The position numbers and the translations under genes are program-made. Positions 24,427 through 33,979 of a DNA stretch of 64,000 bases are shown in pieces; position 1 is the stretch's first letter, and each line of letters opens with the position of its first letter. Source of the stretch: Dyadobacter psychrophilus (lineage in GTDB: Bacteria; Bacteroidota; Bacteroidia; Cytophagales; Spirosomataceae). The DNA lies in contig NZ_FUZA01000002.1 of assembly GCF_900167945.1 (NCBI RefSeq), positions 1,178,001 through 1,242,000 on the forward strand, written 5' to 3'. Under the pieces are notes generated by a model that saw nothing but the letters and a program-made list of their open reading frames with translations, was not told where the DNA came from and ran no database searches.

Positions 24427-25233
24427 TCATTTGATCTGCATGAGATTGACTGCCAACCGATTTGTGCTTAGGTCGTATTGGGAGGGTGTAATTCCCGCCA
24501 GATCAGCAAAATCCTTGATAAAATGTGCCTGATCGTAATAACCGGCCTCATAACCCAGCGCCGTTAGCGACATTGCTGGACTGGTTTTCCTCAGTTTAAG
24601 GTAACGCTGCAACCGGGCAATACGGCTGTATAATTTTGGAGAAATACCGATGTGTTGATCAAATGCACGTTCTAAACTGCGCTCTGAAACGGCGAGGTCG
24701 TCAGCAAGCTGCCGTACGGAAACGGGTGCGGCAGCATTGTCAATTATGTTTGTGGAGCTTGCTACCAGCCTGATATCACGCGGATTACCTGCTAGCTGAC
24801 TGGTCAAAAAGGACTCTATCCTTTTAATGCGCTCAGGATGATTAGCGGCAGACAAAACCTGATCTGTCAGGCTGGCGGCTGAATTGGGGAAGATTTCAGA
24901 TAATGCTAATGTCTGGTTGGCAAGTAATTTTGCAGGCATTTTCATGAAACCTGAAAGCCCGAACGGCTTGAAAACCACAATGAGCATGCCAATTTTCGTG
25001 CCGGAAATTAAATCAAAATGATGGTTAACTTGCCCGTATATGAAGCTTTCGGGATGTTTTGAGGGTGTTTTGGATAAATAATCCTGCTGCAAGAACGCAT
25101 CACCAAAATGAAAAGCAATGCCGGGATGGCCGTCCGGAAAGAAACGGTGCCGCGAAGGCTGCAAAACATGATCTTCAAGAATCAGATAGTGCAGAATGTA
25201 CGGAGCCAGCGCTGGGGATGGATATAATTGCAT
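24427..25233 (-). CDS. AraC family regulator (DUF6597-like N-terminus)
   Basis: A 268-residue regulator. The N-terminal half (LAPYILHYLILEDHV, FFPDGHPGIAFHFGD, GQVNHHFDLISGTKIGMLIVVFKPFGLS) matches the DUF6597-type domain common in Bacteroidota AraC proteins. The C-terminal helix-turn-helix pair is VRQLADDLAVSERSLERAFDQHIGISPKLYSRIARLQRYL and ALGYEAGYYDQAHFIKDFADLAGITPSQY. It may control the nitrilase gene that follows in the same direction. It stands 38 bp from the stop of the MBOAT gene on the same strand. Confidence 0.88.
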   Translation of the reverse strand: MQLYPSPALAPYILHYLILEDHVLQPSRHRFFPDGHPGIAFHFGDAFLQQDYLSKTPSKHPESFIYGQVNHHFDLISGTKIGMLIVVFKPFGLSGFMKMPAKLLANQTLALSEIFPNSAASLTDQVLSAANHPERIKRIESFLTSQLAGNPRDIRLVASSTNIIDNAAAPVSVRQLADDLAVSERSLERAFDQHIGISPKLYSRIARLQRYLKLRKTSPAMSLTALGYEAGYYDQAHFIKDFADLAGITPSQYDLSTNRLAVNLMQIK

Positions 25234-25271
25234 GGGCTACTGTTCAGAATAGTCCATGCAAAGTTATTAAA

Positions 25272-26741
25272 CTAAAACTGAAAGTAAATAAACGAACTCG
25301 TGCTTTTCTGGGTAAGTATAATGAGGATCAGCATTATAGACCAGATCGTCCCCAAAAGCCACCACGGAAATCTGCTAAAAACCGCTTTGACAGATTTATC
25401 CCGCATATACCAATGCGTGCTGAAAAGCGCAACCGTGACAATGGCAACTTTTATCATATCAGGCGTTGCCAGCATTTTGGGCCCCTCAGTAATAACCCCG
25501 AACATACAGAGTAACATGCGCATTGCAGAGCCAAAGTCCGGCGACCGGAAAAACACCCAGGTAATGTTAACCAGGAACAACGTGAATAGGGCCAGCAGGA
25601 AGCCGGACAGGTTTTTGCTCCGGATCGGGATGAGCGTAGCTTGTATTACCAGATCTTCGGCCAGCGACGTGTTCTTTTGTTTTTTGGGAATGCCGCGGAT
25701 CAGTCTTTCAATGCACAAAAATAATCCGTGCAGACCGCCCCAGATCACAAAATTCCAGGAAGCACCGTGCCAGAGTCCGCCCAGTAACATTGTGATCATC
25801 AAGTTGATATACGTACGGAAGCTTCCTGATCTGTTTCCACCAAGAGGAATGTAAAGATAATCGCGTAACCAGGTGGATAGCGTAATGTGCCATCTCCGCC
25901 AAAAGTCAGAAAAACCGATGGCAGCGTAGGGGAATCGGAAGTTTTCCGGCAAAGTAAAGCCAAGGCATAGCGAAACGCCGATTGCACACGTGGAATATCC
26001 AGCAAAATCACAGAAAATCTGAGCGGAAAAGGCCAGCACTGCCGACCAGGCGTCCAACGGATTGACAGGGAAGGGTAAACCGAAAATAAAATCCGCCGGC
26101 TCGGCCATCCAGCCATCCGCAATAACAACCTTCATAAATAGCCCCAGCGAAAGCAGAAAAAGTCCCCATAGCATTTGATAAGAAGTAGCTTTTCGCGGCT
26201 CCTTAAATTGCGGGATCAGATCTTCGGGGCGAACGATCGGACCGGCAACCAAATGCGGAAAATAAGTAACGAACAATGCAAAGTTGAGAAACGATGGTTC
26301 TGGCGCAAACTTCCGTCTGTATACGTCGATAGTGTATGATAAAGTTACAAACGTATAAAAGGAAATTCCGACCGGCAGGATGATGTCTGGTTTCACTGCC
26401 TGGAAGGCGATGCCCATGCTGGCCATCAATGCAGTAAAGTTTTCGAGCAGGAACCCACCGTATTTGAAATAGCTCAGCATTCCGAGGTTCAAAACGAGGC
26501 TCACTGCCAGCCACATTCTTCTGCGCATTTTGTCTTCGGTTACCGAAATGAGCCGGGCCATGTAATAATCCACAACCGTGGACAGCCATAATAGCAGAAT
26601 AAACGGTGGATTCCAGAGTGCATAGAACAGATAGCTGGCCAGTAACAAGTTGATCTTCTTGGTTTTCCATGAAAACGGCAGGTTATGCAAAACCAGCAGC
26701 AGGATGAAAAACAGAATGAATGTATATGAATTGAATACCAT
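25272..26741 (-). CDS. MBOAT family O-acyltransferase (AlgI-like)
   Basis: A 489-residue polytopic membrane protein that moves an acyl (usually acetyl) group across the inner membrane for transfer to a cell-surface polymer. It shows the AlgI/DltB layout: NLLLASYLFYALWNPPFILLLWLSTVVDYYMA, FRFPYAAIGFSDFWRRWHITLSTWLRDYLYIPLGGNR, and the catalytic His in MLLGGLWHGASWNFVIWGGLHGLFL. Length is normal for AlgI. It starts 1 bp after the SGNH-like gene stop, so the pair is coupled; no alginate genes are present, so the acceptor polymer is unknown. Confidence 0.9.
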   Translation of the reverse strand: MVFNSYTFILFFILLLVLHNLPFSWKTKKINLLLASYLFYALWNPPFILLLWLSTVVDYYMARLISVTEDKMRRRMWLAVSLVLNLGMLSYFKYGGFLLENFTALMASMGIAFQAVKPDIILPVGISFYTFVTLSYTIDVYRRKFAPEPSFLNFALFVTYFPHLVAGPIVRPEDLIPQFKEPRKATSYQMLWGLFLLSLGLFMKVVIADGWMAEPADFIFGLPFPVNPLDAWSAVLAFSAQIFCDFAGYSTCAIGVSLCLGFTLPENFRFPYAAIGFSDFWRRWHITLSTWLRDYLYIPLGGNRSGSFRTYINLMITMLLGGLWHGASWNFVIWGGLHGLFLCIERLIRGIPKKQKNTSLAEDLVIQATLIPIRSKNLSGFLLALFTLFLVNITWVFFRSPDFGSAMRMLLCMFGVITEGPKMLATPDMIKVAIVTVALFSTHWYMRDKSVKAVFSRFPWWLLGTIWSIMLILIILTQKSTSSFIYFQF

Positions 26742-26742
26742 G

Positions 26743-27801
26743 TTATTGAATTTTTGGTGTGGCTGATGTTTTATGAAGCGTCACGCGATTTTTCTCTTCA
26801 ATAATCCGGATCAGGTCTTTGGTAAATGGCTTTGTATCAGCCGGACTCAAATGCGACCAGTCGGGACACACATATTTGGAAAGCTCCGGGTAATCAGTGA
26901 AATGGATCCCTGGCGCGCCAGTTTCTCTTAAAAGCCGGTCCCAGAAAAGTTCGCGCGGATAAGACTGCTTTTCGGCTGACCAGGCGGGATCACTGGAAGG
27001 CATTCTCAAAAATGTGACACTGCCGCCTCTCGCCCTGATCTTGTCAACCGACTCTTTCACGGAGGAAATAATGTTAGTAAGCGTGTCGCCCGAAAAGCCC
27101 GGTTTTGTTCCCAGCATACCCAGGTAGCTCCACACATATTGGACGCCATGCTGCACTGCCGTATCCGCCATAAATGTATCACTGAAAACTTCCTGCCGGT
27201 TCGCCGTTGTATAGCCCATATGCATCGGGAAATTCGGGAAAACGAATACGCCTGGGCGGCTTTCGATCGGCAGCCTTTTGAGCAGCGAATTAAGCGAAAA
27301 ACGCTCCTCGTCCAGGAAAATAAAGTTACTTTCCAGGATGTGGTTCAGGTGAAAACTGGCTTGCTGCGAAAGCGACCATCTGGGATAAAATGCCAGTCGC
27401 TTGCCGGCCCTTTCTTCCATAAATGAACCGTCCGCGGAAAAGAAAAGCCCTTCCGTTATTCCTACCAGGACTGTGCCTTTGAATTTGGGATCATTGGCCA
27501 GGTCGCGGAGGATGGGTCGGGGCGAAGTGCCTACCAGTGCGAGTTGCACAGGCTGATAACCCGTTTCTTTTTCCCAGGTTTCCTGGTCAATGTCAAACTT
27601 CACACGTGATGAGCCGATAATGACCGGCTGGCCGGGCGCGATGTCGTAGATCTTTTTCCGGGTGTGCGACCACAGACTTTCATCGTCATTGAATGAAAGT
27701 GCGAAGCCCTGGTTTCGCCAATAGATTTCCCAGCCTGCAACAAACAACAGCACGATTGCGAGTGCTAGCCAGGCCGCTTTTTTGTAATCAGAAGTTTCCA
27801 T
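26743..27801 (-). CDS. Membrane-anchored SGNH-like acetyltransferase partner
   Basis: A 352-residue protein with one N-terminal transmembrane helix (about residues 10-26) and a periplasmic domain. PVIIGSSRVKFDI supplies a GSS nucleophile-like motif, and CPDWSHLSPADTKPF supplies the Asp-x-x-His typical of SGNH hydrolase-fold O-acetyltransferases (AlgJ/AlgX/PatB-like). The family match is weak and rests on these motifs plus its place directly before an AlgI-like MBOAT gene. It would transfer the exported acetyl group to a glycan. Confidence 0.7.
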   Translation of the reverse strand: METSDYKKAAWLALAIVLLFVAGWEIYWRNQGFALSFNDDESLWSHTRKKIYDIAPGQPVIIGSSRVKFDIDQETWEKETGYQPVQLALVGTSPRPILRDLANDPKFKGTVLVGITEGLFFSADGSFMEERAGKRLAFYPRWSLSQQASFHLNHILESNFIFLDEERFSLNSLLKRLPIESRPGVFVFPNFPMHMGYTTANRQEVFSDTFMADTAVQHGVQYVWSYLGMLGTKPGFSGDTLTNIISSVKESVDKIRARGGSVTFLRMPSSDPAWSAEKQSYPRELFWDRLLRETGAPGIHFTDYPELSKYVCPDWSHLSPADTKPFTKDLIRIIEEKNRVTLHKTSATPKIQ

Positions 27802-28169
27802 GTAAGTGAATTTTAGGAAAGGATGTGCAATTGCAATTAATTGTTTCTTGGTTACAATTGATTGTATATCAATTAATTGGAATAAATATAGCGTTATTCG
27901 GGAGAATCTGGCTCCGAAAAAACATCAAGCATGCCCTGTTATTATTTAGCGGTATGGATTCGCGTAATTCCACCCAGCATCCCGTTGCGTACATCTCCGC
28001 AGATTTCTGTTATTGGATTATTTTATTTAAAAATTAGATAAAAATCTTCTCCGGTAAGGTTTGATTAATGTTTTATTAATCATTTCTTAATGAGCCCCAC
28101 ATTACTTTGACCCATGGTTTGGCCAACCTGATACGCCTCACATTGCTGTCACCGACTTAAAAGAACTCT
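27802..28169. other. Divergent intergenic region upstream of the SusC gene
   Basis: This 368-bp, AT-rich stretch separates the O-acetylation pair from the SusC gene. A possible -7 box TTACTTTG lies at 28102-28109, about 60 bp before the SusC ATG, and the 27833-27890 part holds repeated AATTG/CAATT words. No gene, RNA or transposon end is evident. Confidence 0.4.
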
Positions 28170-31100
28170 ATGGGAAATCGACTTTTATTAAAACAGGAAG
28201 TGTTACGAACCTTCCAAAAATACCTGCTGCATTTTTGCCTGGTGCTAGCCGTCTCGCTGCTGACGGAGCGATGGGCTGTTGCGCAGTCTGCCAGTGAAAC
28301 CAACATTTCGGGTGAGATCAAAGATGAAAAGAACGACGCCATTCCGGGCGCGAGCATTGTGTTGCAAGGCTCCGCAAAAGGAACCACAACCGATGCAAAC
28401 GGTAAGTTTTCCATGAGCGTGCCGCGATCCGGCTCGGTGCTGATTGTGAGTTTTCTGGGTTACAAACGCCAGGAAATCCCTGTGGGCAACCAAACCGATT
28501 TTGCGATCAAACTGGAACCCAGCACCGACGATTTGCAGGAAGTTGTGGTGGTGGGTTATGGAACGCAGAGAAAACAAACGCTCACCGGTGCGATATCTAA
28601 CATTGTCTCCGAGGATATCAAAACCACAACGCATACGAGTTTGGCGCAAAGTCTTCAGGGAAAAGTGGCCGGTGTGCAGATCCGTCAGAATTCCGGCGAG
28701 CCGGGTTCGTTCAGCACAAGCATTAACATCCGCGGGTTTGGCGAGCCGCTTTATGTAGTGGATGGCGTTGCCCGTGACGGAGGTTACGAATTTCAAAAGA
28801 TCAATCCCGACGATATTGAAAGCATTTCGGTGCTGAAAGATGCGTCAGCTGCGATTTTTGGGATCCGCGCGGGTAATGGTGTTGTCATTGTTACAACGAA
28901 AAAAGGAAGTAAGGGAAAGCCAAAGTTCAGCTATAATGCGGTTTACGGGCGCCAAAGCCCTACCGACGTTCCGCAAATGACCTCTGCGTTGCAATGGGCA
29001 GAAATGCGCAATGACGCTGCGAAGAATCTCGGAGAAAATCCGGTTTATACGGCGGAGGAGATAGAAAAATTTCGGACGGGAGCGCCTGGATATGAGGGAA
29101 CGGATTGGTATAAGACTGTTTTGAACAAATCGGCTTCCCAGCAGCAGCATTTTCTTTCAGCCTCGGGTGGGGAAGGTGCAGTGACTTATTTTACCAGCTT
29201 TGGTTTTCAAAACGAGAATGGTCTTTTGAAAAGTAAGGATATGGGTTACAAAAAGTACACATTCAGGGCGAACGTTGGCATTGATTTAACTAAAAACCTG
29301 AAAGCGGACCTGATCCTTTCCGGCTTGTTTGACAAGCGGGATCAGCCGGGAGATAACTTTTTCAACATTTATAAAGGGACCAGAATCGCGTTGGCGACGG
29401 AGCGGCCATATGCCAATGACAACCCAAAATATCCTTCCCTGCTCAGCGGAGGCTATAATCCGGTTGCACTTGCGGACGGTGACCTGACGGGATACAATGA
29501 AGAAGCCAACAAGTTTTTCCAATCGACTTTCGCATTGACTTACTCGGTTCCCTTTGTGCCGGGCTTAAAAGTGAAAGGTTTGGTGGCATATGACAGCAAC
29601 AATTACCGCAATAAGTCGGTCTCCAAGAGCTATAACCTTTACACATACGACGCGGCAACGGATAAATACACGGCGCACCTGCAACGCAATCCCTCGCGCA
29701 TCGGTAATAATTTTTCGGACAATAACCGCGTGACTTTCCAGGGACAGTTGCTTTACAACACGGTTATCGCCAAAAATCACAATGTAGGTGCAACATTGGT
29801 TTATGAGCAGCAGGAATCCAAAAACCGTTGGGCTGGCTTAGGCAGGGAATATGCGTTTTATACCAATGACCAGATTGACCAGGCCGGGCTGAATAACCAG
29901 ACAACCAGCGGTTCAGAAAGCGAATATGCAAGCCAATCATTTGTGGGAAGGCTGAATTACGACTTTAAAGAGAAATATCTGTTGGAAGTCGCAGCTCGTT
30001 ATGACGGCTCGTATCGCTATCATCCGGATCGTCGCTGGGGATTGTTTCCGGTGGTTTCTGCTGGCTGGCGCGTCACCGAGGAGGCATTTATGGATAATAT
30101 TCCTGTGATCTCCAATCTTAAACTCAGGGGTTCTTACGGGCTGGTGGGTGCTGACGCAGGTGCGCCATTCCAGTATGTGCCCGGCTTCTCGCTCACGGGC
30201 GGCGGCGGATATGAATTTACCAATGGCAATTATACAACCGGAGCAGCTTCTCCTGCTATTGTAAACGAAAAACTAACATGGTTCAAATCGAAGATTAAGG
30301 ATGTCGGCATTGATATCGGACTTTGGGACAACCGGATTGACCTGACTTTTGACGTTTATCAACGCGATCGCAAAGGGTTGCTGGCCAGGCGAAATGTATC
30401 GTTACCCAACACTTTCGGCGGAACATTGCCGGACGAAAACCTGAACAGCGACCGCGTGCAGGGAATTGAGTTTTCGGCTGCTTACAATGGTCAGATCCGC
30501 GATTTCAAATATGGCATTTCAGGAAACTTCAACTACGCCCGCACCATGAACCGCTATGTGGAGAGGGGTGATTTTCTGAACAGCATGGACAAATGGAAGA
30601 CGGGAACAACCAACCGCTGGAATGACGTCGTATGGGCTTATCAGTTAGAAGGACAGTTTCAAAATAAGGATGAAGTGATTTACGCGCCGATCCAGAATGG
30701 TGATTTGGGTAACACCCGCGAGCTTCCCGGTGATTTTAAATACAAGGATGTGGACGGAAACGGTATGATTGATGGGAATGATGCATTGCCATTGTTCTTT
30801 GGCGGCGATCCGAAAATGTATTACGGCGTAACATTAAATGCCTCGTGGAAGGGTTTTGACTTCACCGCGCTGTTCCAGGGATCGGGCAAATACAGCGTGC
30901 GTTTCCGGGAAGTCTATGCGGAGGTTTTTGCCTTCCGAGGCAACACGCCTGAATATTTCTATGACAGATGGCATCTGGACGGTGATAATGAGTGGATTCC
31001 AGGCAAATGGCCAGCTTCACGATTCAATTATAACGTGGGAGCCATGTATGCAGAAAGCTCGGCCTGGCGGAAAGATGCTTCGTATCTGCGCTTCAAGAGT

Positions 31101-31310
31101 GCGCAACTTGGCTATACATTCAATCTAAGCTGGCTGAAAAAGATCGGGATTGACGACGTCCGGATCTATGGAAACGCGCACAATATTTTCACCTGGGCCG
31201 ATCCGTTCGTGAAGCCTTTTGACCCGGAAAAAATTGAAGGGTTGTTTGGTGCCGGGCTTACTTATCCGGTTACCAGAAGCTACAACTTTGGTATTAATGT
31301 TACATTCTAA
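28170..31310 (+). CDS. susC-like: SusC/RagA family TonB-linked outer-membrane protein
   Basis: A 1046-residue receptor that imports glycan fragments with its SusD partner. It has a signal peptide (to about residue 39, AVAQ), a carboxypeptidase-like domain (NISGEIKDEKNDAIPGASIVLQGSAKGTTTDANGKFSMSVP), the TonB-box-like DLQEVVVVGYGTQRKQTLTGAIS, a plug (INIRGFGEPLYVVDGVARDGG, INPDDIESISVLKDASAAIFG) and a barrel ending TRSYNFGINVTF. The length is typical. It is followed after 11 bp by the SusD gene and further by DUF3823 and a GH71/99-like enzyme. Confidence 0.95.
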   Translation: MGNRLLLKQEVLRTFQKYLLHFCLVLAVSLLTERWAVAQSASETNISGEIKDEKNDAIPGASIVLQGSAKGTTTDANGKFSMSVPRSGSVLIVSFLGYKRQEIPVGNQTDFAIKLEPSTDDLQEVVVVGYGTQRKQTLTGAISNIVSEDIKTTTHTSLAQSLQGKVAGVQIRQNSGEPGSFSTSINIRGFGEPLYVVDGVARDGGYEFQKINPDDIESISVLKDASAAIFGIRAGNGVVIVTTKKGSKGKPKFSYNAVYGRQSPTDVPQMTSALQWAEMRNDAAKNLGENPVYTAEEIEKFRTGAPGYEGTDWYKTVLNKSASQQQHFLSASGGEGAVTYFTSFGFQNENGLLKSKDMGYKKYTFRANVGIDLTKNLKADLILSGLFDKRDQPGDNFFNIYKGTRIALATERPYANDNPKYPSLLSGGYNPVALADGDLTGYNEEANKFFQSTFALTYSVPFVPGLKVKGLVAYDSNNYRNKSVSKSYNLYTYDAATDKYTAHLQRNPSRIGNNFSDNNRVTFQGQLLYNTVIAKNHNVGATLVYEQQESKNRWAGLGREYAFYTNDQIDQAGLNNQTTSGSESEYASQSFVGRLNYDFKEKYLLEVAARYDGSYRYHPDRRWGLFPVVSAGWRVTEEAFMDNIPVISNLKLRGSYGLVGADAGAPFQYVPGFSLTGGGGYEFTNGNYTTGAASPAIVNEKLTWFKSKIKDVGIDIGLWDNRIDLTFDVYQRDRKGLLARRNVSLPNTFGGTLPDENLNSDRVQGIEFSAAYNGQIRDFKYGISGNFNYARTMNRYVERGDFLNSMDKWKTGTTNRWNDVVWAYQLEGQFQNKDEVIYAPIQNGDLGNTRELPGDFKYKDVDGNGMIDGNDALPLFFGGDPKMYYGVTLNASWKGFDFTALFQGSGKYSVRFREVYAEVFAFRGNTPEYFYDRWHLDGDNEWIPGKWPASRFNYNVGAMYAESSAWRKDASYLRFKSAQLGYTFNLSWLKKIGIDDVRIYGNAHNIFTWADPFVKPFDPEKIEGLFGAGLTYPVTRSYNFGINVTF

Positions 31311-31321
31311 CAGCTGAGAAA

Positions 31322-33217
31322 ATGAAATTGACCAAACATATATTAATGCTATTTGTGCTGTTAACCGCCGTTAGCTGCGACAATGTGCTCGATAAGCAGC
31401 CATTGGACAAGTTGCAGGGGGAAAACCTTTTTTCGAATCCGGAAGGGGTGAAGTTGTACATGGCAAATTTGTATTACCAGTTGCCAATCGAGGACTTTAC
31501 GTTTTTCAGACAGGGCTTCAACTGGAATACGGGTGATCCGAACAATGGAGGATTTGCGCCGGCCATGATCACGGACGAAGCCGTTCACACGGAATTTGGT
31601 GATTTTATCGGTAACGACGATTTTCAATGGTGGGACCAGGGTTACAAGCTCATCCGGGACACCAACATCCTGATCGACATTATCCCTACATTGGACGTGA
31701 CGGAGGACGAAACCAAAGCCCTGGTGGGAGAAAGTGCCTTTATTCGCGCTTACGCTTATTTTGCATTGGTAAAAAGATACGGAGGCGTTCCTTTGATCAC
31801 CGCTGTGCAGAAATATGAAGGCGACGTAGAAGCGCTGAAAGTGCCTCGCAGCACGGAAAAAGAAACCTGGGATTTTGTATTAAAAGAATGTGATGTTGCC
31901 ATTGCCAATCTGGCCGATTCCTGGCCGGGCGGCGAAAGGCGTGCTACGAAATGGGTGGCCTACGCACTTAAATCCAGGGCTGCTTTACACGCTGCATCGT
32001 TGGCAAAATATAGCGAAAGAGCGCCGATCTCAGGCACGGCTGTGGATCAGAAACTGGTTGGGATAGAAAAATCGGCTGCTGCTGACTACTATAAGGCAGC
32101 CATTGATGCTTCTGAGGCCATTATAAATTCCGGAAAATTCGCCCTTTATAAACCAACGCCCGCTAGTCCGGAAGAAGCTGCCGAAAATTATCGCAAGCTA
32201 TTTGAAGATCCTAACATTGCGCCAACGGAGACTATTTTTATCAAAGGTTTTGCGCGTCCCGGCGCGGGAACAGGGCACAATTACGGAATCTGGTATCAGC
32301 CTAATCAGACCGCTAACGGCTGGCCGCACCCTGGCCGCATGAACCCCACGCTGGACCTGATCGATGCTTATGAAAGTTACACAAATCCCGGTCAAAATGC
32401 ACCGATCGCCACGACAGTTGCGGGTAACGATGTGAACGATTACAATGGATTTGACCCAGCTAAAAACTATAAACGCTACGACGATCCGGCAGGGATTTAT
32501 AAAGATAAAGACGCGCGTTTGTGGGCGACAGCGATTTTGCCCGGAACGCCCTGGAAAGGACAGAAGATCATCATTCAGGCTGGATTCGTGAAGCCTGATG
32601 GCAATGCACAACTTTTTGGCGGTGATCCGATTAAGGTGGGTGGCACGACCATTTATCCGTACGGCGCAGCGGATCGCACCCAATATTCCGGTTTCGACAC
32701 CTGGGGTGGAAACAACACCCGGACGGGCGTGAGCTTTAAGAAATTTTTGAACGAGGGAGTGAATGTTGCGCCGGGCTGGAATCAGACTGTTTCCGACTGG
32801 GCCGACTTCCGTTATGCTGAAATTTTGCTCAATTACGCAGAAGCAATCGTCGAAAGCGGCACAGGAACAGCTGCAAAAGGAGCGCAGGCATTGAACGACA
32901 TTCGCCGCCGTGCCGGCCATACCAAAAACATTCCCCTGACGATCGACAACGTAATCCGGGAAAGAAGGGTGGAGCTGGCTTTTGAAAACAAGCGGTTCTG
33001 GGACCTGGTGAGAAGGCGTGAGTATCACACGCTTTTCAATAACCGTGTGCGTCATGCACTCATTCCCGTGCTGGATCTGCGCGTAACACCTGCAAAATAC
33101 ATTTTTATCCGCCAGAATATTGCGCGACTGAATCCATCAACCTTCGATTACAAACAGTATTACCGCTATATCCCTGGCATTGGTTCTAACGGGCTGGTTC
33201 AAAATCCTCAATATTAA
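31322..33217 (+). CDS. susD-like: SusD/RagB family nutrient-binding lipoprotein
   Basis: A 631-residue surface lipoprotein that caps the SusC barrel and captures glycans. The lipobox ends at Cys20 (LLTAVSCDNVLDKQPLDKL). The SusD signatures are visible: FFRQGF, YKLIRDTNILIDIIP, GESAFIRAYAYFALVKRYGGVPLIT, LNYAEAIVESG and ALNDIRRRAGHTK, then NVIRERRVELAFENKRFWDLVRRREY. It is longer than the usual 500-550 residues. It begins 11 bp after the SusC gene. Confidence 0.95.
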   Translation: MKLTKHILMLFVLLTAVSCDNVLDKQPLDKLQGENLFSNPEGVKLYMANLYYQLPIEDFTFFRQGFNWNTGDPNNGGFAPAMITDEAVHTEFGDFIGNDDFQWWDQGYKLIRDTNILIDIIPTLDVTEDETKALVGESAFIRAYAYFALVKRYGGVPLITAVQKYEGDVEALKVPRSTEKETWDFVLKECDVAIANLADSWPGGERRATKWVAYALKSRAALHAASLAKYSERAPISGTAVDQKLVGIEKSAAADYYKAAIDASEAIINSGKFALYKPTPASPEEAAENYRKLFEDPNIAPTETIFIKGFARPGAGTGHNYGIWYQPNQTANGWPHPGRMNPTLDLIDAYESYTNPGQNAPIATTVAGNDVNDYNGFDPAKNYKRYDDPAGIYKDKDARLWATAILPGTPWKGQKIIIQAGFVKPDGNAQLFGGDPIKVGGTTIYPYGAADRTQYSGFDTWGGNNTRTGVSFKKFLNEGVNVAPGWNQTVSDWADFRYAEILLNYAEAIVESGTGTAAKGAQALNDIRRRAGHTKNIPLTIDNVIRERRVELAFENKRFWDLVRRREYHTLFNNRVRHALIPVLDLRVTPAKYIFIRQNIARLNPSTFDYKQYYRYIPGIGSNGLVQNPQY

Positions 33218-33229
33218 GCATTGGAAAAC

Positions 33230-33919
33230 ATGAAACATTTGAAAACCTATCTGTCTGCTTTGCTGATTATCTTTATTGCAGCGGCTTGTAAAATAGACAA
33301 TTACCCGGCGCCGGACGCGCGGCTTTACGGGACATTCCTGGATGTGGAAACGAATGAGCCTGTGGAGCAGGACATTATCCGCGGAAGCACAATTGAGTTT
33401 ATTGAACATGGTTATGCATCTCAGACCAAGCAGGTTATGATCGTTAAAAATGACGGAACGTATCGTAACAACCTGATTTTTGCTAATCAATACACGATTA
33501 CCCCCGTTCGCGGGAATTTTGTGCCGGCTGAGCCGCAGGACGTTAATGTGGCCGGTGAAACGAAGCTCGATTTCAAAGTGCAGCCCTATATCCGCGTGAA
33601 AGATGCGAAGATTGAAAAGTCCGGTTCGAAAGTAATCGCGACGTTCAAAATCCAGCAGACTGTAATCAATAATGTGAGAAAAATAGGCCTTTATGCGCAT
33701 CCTGAACCTTCGGTAGGGGAGCCTATGCGGACGGTTTTGTCTGAGACGGACATTAATGCTGCAACGGACCCGAACAAGGTTTACAAACTGGAAATTGACA
33801 TTCCGTCGAACAGTAACAACCTGAAAGCCGGCAGCCAGTATTTCTTCCGCATCGGCGCAATCATTGATGCCCCGGAATCCAAATTCAACTATGCAAAAGC
33901 TGTGCGGATTGCATTGTGA
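33230..33919 (+). CDS. DUF3823 family SusD-associated lipoprotein
   Basis: A 229-residue lipoprotein (MKHLKTYLSALLIIFIAAAC, Cys20) with two beta domains: KIDNYPAPDARLYGTFLDVETNEPV and VRKIGLYAHPEPSVGEPM. This is the DUF3823 pattern, found almost only next to SusC/SusD pairs; a surface glycan-binding or complex-stabilising role is likely. An in-frame TTG lies three codons upstream. It begins 12 bp after the SusD stop. Confidence 0.85.
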   Translation: MKHLKTYLSALLIIFIAAACKIDNYPAPDARLYGTFLDVETNEPVEQDIIRGSTIEFIEHGYASQTKQVMIVKNDGTYRNNLIFANQYTITPVRGNFVPAEPQDVNVAGETKLDFKVQPYIRVKDAKIEKSGSKVIATFKIQQTVINNVRKIGLYAHPEPSVGEPMRTVLSETDINAATDPNKVYKLEIDIPSNSNNLKAGSQYFFRIGAIIDAPESKFNYAKAVRIAL

Positions 33920-33979
33920 TTTTGTTGCAATGGATTCCAATCCATTTAATGCAGAGATTTAAAAACTAAACCTTTAACT

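Noticed and set aside
27825..28037. A 70-residue frame in the SusC upstream region
   Set aside because: Low-quality composition, no family, and it lies in the AT-rich regulatory stretch.
32198..33055. A 285-residue minus-strand frame inside the SusD gene
   Set aside because: It is the shadow of the real SusD frame, with cysteine- and arginine-rich composition that does not look like a protein.
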